A DNA stretch of 9,067 nt from the NCBI GenBank assembly GCA_934101235.1, contig CAKORH010000029.1:1-9067 (forward strand), written 5' to 3'. The stretch's first letter is position 1. Each line of letters opens with the position of its first letter. The stretch is from an uncultured Bacilli bacterium. Lineage in GTDB: Bacteria > Bacillota_I > Bacilli_A > RF39 > UBA660. The notes below the pieces were generated by a model. That model ran no database searches. It had not been told where the DNA came from and saw only the letters and a program-made list of their open reading frames with translations. The translations under genes were made by a program, and so were the position numbers. Of this stretch, positions 6,699 to 9,067 are shown piece after piece.

Positions 6699-6706
6699 AT
6701 ATTTGT

Positions 6707-6712
6707 GGGTGA
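6707..6712 (+). promoter_or_regulatory. Ribosome binding site fixing the start of the small hydrolase
   Basis: GGGTGA lies five bases before the ATG at 6718. It supports that ATG over the in-frame TTG at 6703, which lies upstream of this site. Confidence 0.7.
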
Positions 6713-6717
6713 TTTTT

Positions 6718-7230
6718 ATGAAAATAAAGAGAGTTATAGTAGGTATGTTACATACTAATTGTTATATATTGGAAAAAGATGGTGAGGCATTAATAATAGA
6801 TCCTGGAGATGATTTTAATTTAATAAAGAATAGTACGAATTTAAAAGTAGTTGGTGTTCTTTTAACTCATAAACATTTTGATCATATGGGTGCTTTAAAT
6901 GAATGTATTAATTATTATAATGTTCCATTATATAGTAAAGAAACAATTAATAGCAATGAAATAACTGTTGGATGTTTTAATTTTAAAGTGATTGATAATT
7001 TTGGACATACAACGGATTCTGTTAGTTTTATATTTGATGATATTATGTTTAGTGGAGATTTTGTATTTGAGGGTACAATAGGTAGAGTAGATTTTGGTGG
7101 AGATATGAATGCTATGAAAGAAAGTATAAAAACATTGTTAAAGTCAGATATTAATTATACTATTTATCCTGGACATGGTAATAAAACTAAATTAGATGAT
7201 GAAAGAAATAATTTATTAAAATATATATAA
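6718..7230 (+). CDS. Metallo-beta-lactamase-fold hydrolase, glyoxalase II-like (YqgX/GloC type)
   Basis: This is a small cytoplasmic metal hydrolase of the glyoxalase II-like group, which splits thioesters such as S-lactoylglutathione or related thiol adducts; the physiological substrate here is not known. The 170-residue protein has the full metal set: H51, H53, D55 and H56 in THKHFDHMG, H97 in GHTTDS, bridging D114 in FSGD, and H153 in YPGHG. The GTIGRVDFGGD segment (119-129) is the hallmark of this short bacterial subgroup, which lacks the long C-terminal substrate-binding region of classical glyoxalase II. An upstream TTG (6703) is in frame, but GGGTGA at 6707-6712 favours the ATG at 6718. 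It is divergent from lemA (66 bases apart) and convergent with gerQ. No convincing -35/-10 pair was seen on this strand in the short gap. Confidence 0.88.
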   Translation: MKIKRVIVGMLHTNCYILEKDGEALIIDPGDDFNLIKNSTNLKVVGVLLTHKHFDHMGALNECINYYNVPLYSKETINSNEITVGCFNFKVIDNFGHTTDSVSFIFDDIMFSGDFVFEGTIGRVDFGGDMNAMKESIKTLLKSDINYTIYPGHGNKTKLDDERNNLLKYI

Positions 7231-7231
7231 T

Positions 7232-7268
7232 AAAAAATACATAAGTAAAAAATATTTATGTATTTTTT
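7232..7268. terminator. Strong bidirectional terminator between hydrolase and gerQ
   Basis: A perfect 13-bp stem AAAAAATACATAA (7232-7244) with TTATGTATTTTTT (7256-7268) encloses an 11-base loop. The A-run and T-run at its two sides give a U-tail in each direction, so it serves both convergent genes. Confidence 0.85.
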
Positions 7269-7272
7269 GTTT

Positions 7273-7605
7273 TTATATTGAATAGTTTATTCTTTCTTCA
7301 AATTCTACATAGTTTAAATAAATCATTAAAATTAAGTACCATTTTCCTGTTGATGGATCACTTATTATTAAGTGATCTCTACCTGCTTGTTCTATAATTC
7401 CTGTATATACTGAGTCTTTCCAGTCTATAGAGTCAGGGTAAGATACATAGGCTTTTATTTTTTTACCTTTATTTAATCTTAGTATGTTTTCTATGTAACT
7501 TTGTTCCATTGGCAAGTCTTGTTGTCCTACTGGAACTATGTTGTCCTGATAGTTATTTGAAGTAGCAGTAGGAAAAGTCGGATTTTGATAATATGTTCCG
7601 TTCAT
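7273..7605 (-). CDS. gerQ: GerQ-like spore coat protein
   Basis: GerQ (YwdL) is an inner spore-coat protein of Bacilli. In B. subtilis it is needed to place the germination lytic enzyme CwlJ and is cross-linked by the transglutaminase Tgl. The diagnostic core is clear at residues 30-105: LPMEQSYIENILRLNKGK, then VYTGIIEQAGRDHLIISDP, STGKWYLILMIYLNYVEF and EERI. At 110 residues it is shorter than the B. subtilis protein (about 180), because the variable N-terminal tail is only about 30 residues. The start at 7605 is chosen because GAGGTGA lies five bases upstream; the frame stays open much further, but that extension is antisense to lysS and shows no homology. The first 45 residues contain no lysine, unlike B. 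subtilis GerQ, whose cross-linked lysines are near the N-terminus. It implies, without proving, a spore-forming organism. Confidence 0.9.
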   Translation of the reverse strand: MNGTYYQNPTFPTATSNNYQDNIVPVGQQDLPMEQSYIENILRLNKGKKIKAYVSYPDSIDWKDSVYTGIIEQAGRDHLIISDPSTGKWYLILMIYLNYVEFEERINYSI

Positions 7606-7610
7606 TTTTG

Positions 7611-7617
7611 TCACCTC
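7611..7617 (-). promoter_or_regulatory. Ribosome binding site deciding the gerQ start
   Basis: GAGGTGA on the minus strand, five bases before the ATG at 7605. It is the best Shine-Dalgarno match in the window and rules out the long upstream extension of this frame. Confidence 0.8.
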
Positions 7618-7623
7618 ATAAAA

Positions 7624-7652
7624 TATATATGTGTGATTTTGTTTAAATATTC
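7624..7652 (-). promoter_or_regulatory. Possible sigma-E-like promoter of gerQ
   Basis: On the minus strand GAATATT (7646-7652) and CATATATA (7624-7631) are 14 bases apart. This resembles the mother-cell sigma-E pattern (ATATT-type -35, CATACA-type -10), and B. subtilis gerQ is transcribed in the mother cell. The match in the -10 is incomplete, the start site would fall at about the ribosome binding site, and the region is AT-rich, so this is tentative. Confidence 0.35.
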
Positions 7653-7658
7653 TTTTTG

Positions 7659-7687
7659 TTGATTTTTTATTAAAATCTCGATATACT
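7659..7687 (+). promoter_or_regulatory. Sigma-A promoter of lysS
   Basis: TTGATT (7659-7664) and TATACT (7682-7687) are spaced by exactly 17 bases, a near-consensus housekeeping promoter. Transcription would start near 7694, giving a leader of about 20 bases before the lysS ATG, too short for a T-box or other riboswitch. Confidence 0.65.
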
Positions 7688-7713
7688 AGTGAGCGAAAGA
7701 AGTTGATTATTTT

Positions 7714-9067
7714 ATGCGTGAATTTACGGATCAAGAAATAGTAAGAAGAGAAAAAGCAGAAAAGATACGCGAAATGGGAATGGATCCATTTGGAAGTAGA
7801 TTTGAAAGAACTGCTTATAATTCTGAAATAAGTGAAAAATATAAAGATGTAGAACATGATGAATTCGAAAATATTAATGATGAATTTACTGTTGCTGGTA
7901 GAATTATGTTTATTAGAAAAATGGGTAAGGCATCATTCTTTTCTATACAAGATAAAACAGGTAAGATGCAAGTATATATATCTATTAATGATGTAGGTGA
8001 AGATGTTTATAATTTATTTAAGAGTGCCGATTTAGGAGATATAGTTGGTGTACGTGGAAAAGTTATGAAAACTAGAACAGGTGAAGTAACTTTGAAGTGT
8101 TTAGAATATACACATTTAGTAAAATCTTTAAGACCATTACCTGAAAAATTTCATGGATTAACTGATATTGAAGAAAGATATAGAAGACGTTATGTAGATT
8201 TAATTATGAATGAAGATTCTAAAAATATTGCATTTATGCGTCCTAAAATAATTAGATGTATACAAAATTTTATGGATGGACGTGGATTTACAGAGGTTGA
8301 AACACCAGTTTTAACTACTTTATTAACTGGTGCTAGTGCAAGACCTTTTGTTACTCATCATAATACTCAAGATTTAGATATGTATTTACGTATTGCTTTA
8401 GAATTGCCATTAAAAAGGTTATTAGTAGGTGGTATGGAAGCAGTATATGAAATAGGTAGAGTATTTAGAAATGAAGGAATGGATCCAAAACATAATCCAG
8501 AATTTACATTAATGGAAGCATATTTAGCATATTCTGATTTAGAAGGTATGATGGAATTAACTGAAAATATGTTTAAGAGTATTGCTAAAAATGTGGTTGG
8601 AAAATATGAATATGATTGGTGTGGTGACCATATTGATTTAAGTGGTGAATGGAAGAGAATTAGTATGGTTGATGCAATAAAAGAACAAACTGGAATAGAT
8701 TTTAAGAAAGAAATGACAGTAGAAGAAGCAATGAAGTTAGCAGATGAACATGGAATTGAAGTATTAGAACATCAACAAAATGTTGGACATATAATAAATT
8801 TATTCTTTGAAAAATATGTTGAAGAAACATTAATTCAACCAACTTTCCTTTATGGACATCCAGTAGAAATTTCTCCTTTAACTAAGAAAAATCCAGAAGA
8901 TCCTAGATTTGTTGATAGATTTGAATTATTTATAGGTGGTAAAGAATTTGCTAATGCTTATACTGAATTAAATGATCCGATAGATCAATTAGAAAGATTT
9001 ACTGAACAATTAAAAGAAAGAAATTTAGGAAATGATGAAGCGAATGATATAGATATGGACTTTATTG
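7714..9067 (+). CDS. lysS: Lysyl-tRNA synthetase, class II (3' end outside window)
   Basis: This enzyme charges tRNA-Lys with lysine using ATP, in the cytoplasm. The frame is open to the right edge, with 451 residues visible of the usual 490-500. Residues 57-135 are the OB-fold anticodon-binding domain (TVAGRIMFIRKMGKASFFSI). The class II catalytic core follows: motif 1 around 176-200 (GFTEVETPVL), THHN (214-217), and motif 2 at 249-270 (RVFRNEGMDPKHNPEFTLME). The lysine-site region is PVEISPLTKK (383-392) and GGKEFANAYTELNDP (408-422). Motif 3 lies beyond the window. The start is the only ATG after the in-frame TGA at 7690, and the N-terminus (IVRREKAEKIREMGMDPFG) fits the family. Its ribosome binding site is weak (AGAAG about 11 bases upstream). 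It is divergent from gerQ and has its own promoter. Confidence 0.96.
   Translation, partial: MREFTDQEIVRREKAEKIREMGMDPFGSRFERTAYNSEISEKYKDVEHDEFENINDEFTVAGRIMFIRKMGKASFFSIQDKTGKMQVYISINDVGEDVYNLFKSADLGDIVGVRGKVMKTRTGEVTLKCLEYTHLVKSLRPLPEKFHGLTDIEERYRRRYVDLIMNEDSKNIAFMRPKIIRCIQNFMDGRGFTEVETPVLTTLLTGASARPFVTHHNTQDLDMYLRIALELPLKRLLVGGMEAVYEIGRVFRNEGMDPKHNPEFTLMEAYLAYSDLEGMMELTENMFKSIAKNVVGKYEYDWCGDHIDLSGEWKRISMVDAIKEQTGIDFKKEMTVEEAMKLADEHGIEVLEHQQNVGHIINLFFEKYVEETLIQPTFLYGHPVEISPLTKKNPEDPRFVDRFELFIGGKEFANAYTELNDPIDQLERFTEQLKERNLGNDEANDIDMDFI

Noticed and set aside
6703..6717. TTG start five codons upstream of the small hydrolase
   Set aside because: The ribosome binding site GGGTGA (6707-6712) lies downstream of this TTG and is correctly spaced for the ATG at 6718.
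7688..7713. T-box or lysine riboswitch in front of lysS
   Set aside because: The predicted leader is only about 20 bases, with no room for a specifier stem or terminator/antiterminator.
7606..7857. N-terminal extension of the gerQ frame to an upstream ATG at 7857
   Set aside because: The extension is antisense to the lysS start and runs through both promoters. GAGGTGA at 7611-7617 and family similarity place the start at 7605.
1..9067. CRISPR array, tRNA or rRNA gene, defence island or complete insertion sequence
   Set aside because: All gaps are short (165 bases at most), no regular spaced repeats, cloverleaf or transposase frame was seen, and nearly every base belongs to a recognised chromosomal gene.

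Overview
The window is very AT-rich throughout. All coding regions fit the standard bacterial code: every tryptophan checked is TGG and none of the recognised genes has an in-frame TGA. AGGTGA-type ribosome binding sites recur. A GerQ-type spore coat protein, an LTA-synthase-type enzyme, and a conserved dnaB / walJ / rlmH neighbourhood point to a low-GC Gram-positive (Bacillota, most likely class Bacilli, perhaps an uncultured gut lineage). The organism is not a mycoplasma: it has cell-wall genes and does not use UGA as Trp. The exact genus cannot be read from this sequence.

Layout. (1) 1-3713, rightward: the 3' end of the replicative helicase gene dnaB, then a membrane-anchored LysM-G5-M23 peptidase, walJ, rlmH and ung. 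They are packed with overlaps or gaps of at most 9 bases and end at a hairpin terminator, so they look like one operon. In Bacillus the walRKHI regulatory genes lie between dnaB and walJ; here a cell-wall peptidase gene occupies that slot. (2) 3714-3866, non-coding: contains short GTGTAAA repeats, a near-consensus promoter and several hairpins, ending in a bidirectional terminator. A small RNA of about 85 nt is possible. (3) 3867-6651, leftward: a LemA-family membrane protein gene, a weak AT-rich terminator, then a polytopic LTA-synthase/phosphoglycerol-transferase-type enzyme with its own -10 box and an unusual Lys/Asn-rich cytoplasmic tail. (4) 6718-7230, rightward: a small glyoxalase-II-like metallo-beta-lactamase-fold hydrolase, divergent from lemA. 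(5) 7273-7605, leftward: a short GerQ-like spore coat gene, convergent with the hydrolase and sharing a strong bidirectional terminator with it. (6) 7714 to the right edge: lysS (lysyl-tRNA synthetase), divergent from gerQ and cut by the window before its motif 3.

Function. The left operon joins replication (DnaB), DNA repair or processing (Ung, WalJ), ribosome maturation (RlmH) and wall remodelling (M23). The middle block concerns the cell envelope. GerQ implies, but does not prove, an endospore-forming lifestyle; its upstream region carries a possible sigma-E-like promoter. Most of the window is ordinary chromosomal core. No complete insertion sequence, CRISPR array, tRNA, rRNA or defence system was seen. 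The observations most worth checking are the candidate small RNA, the altered wal locus and the lysine-free GerQ tail.
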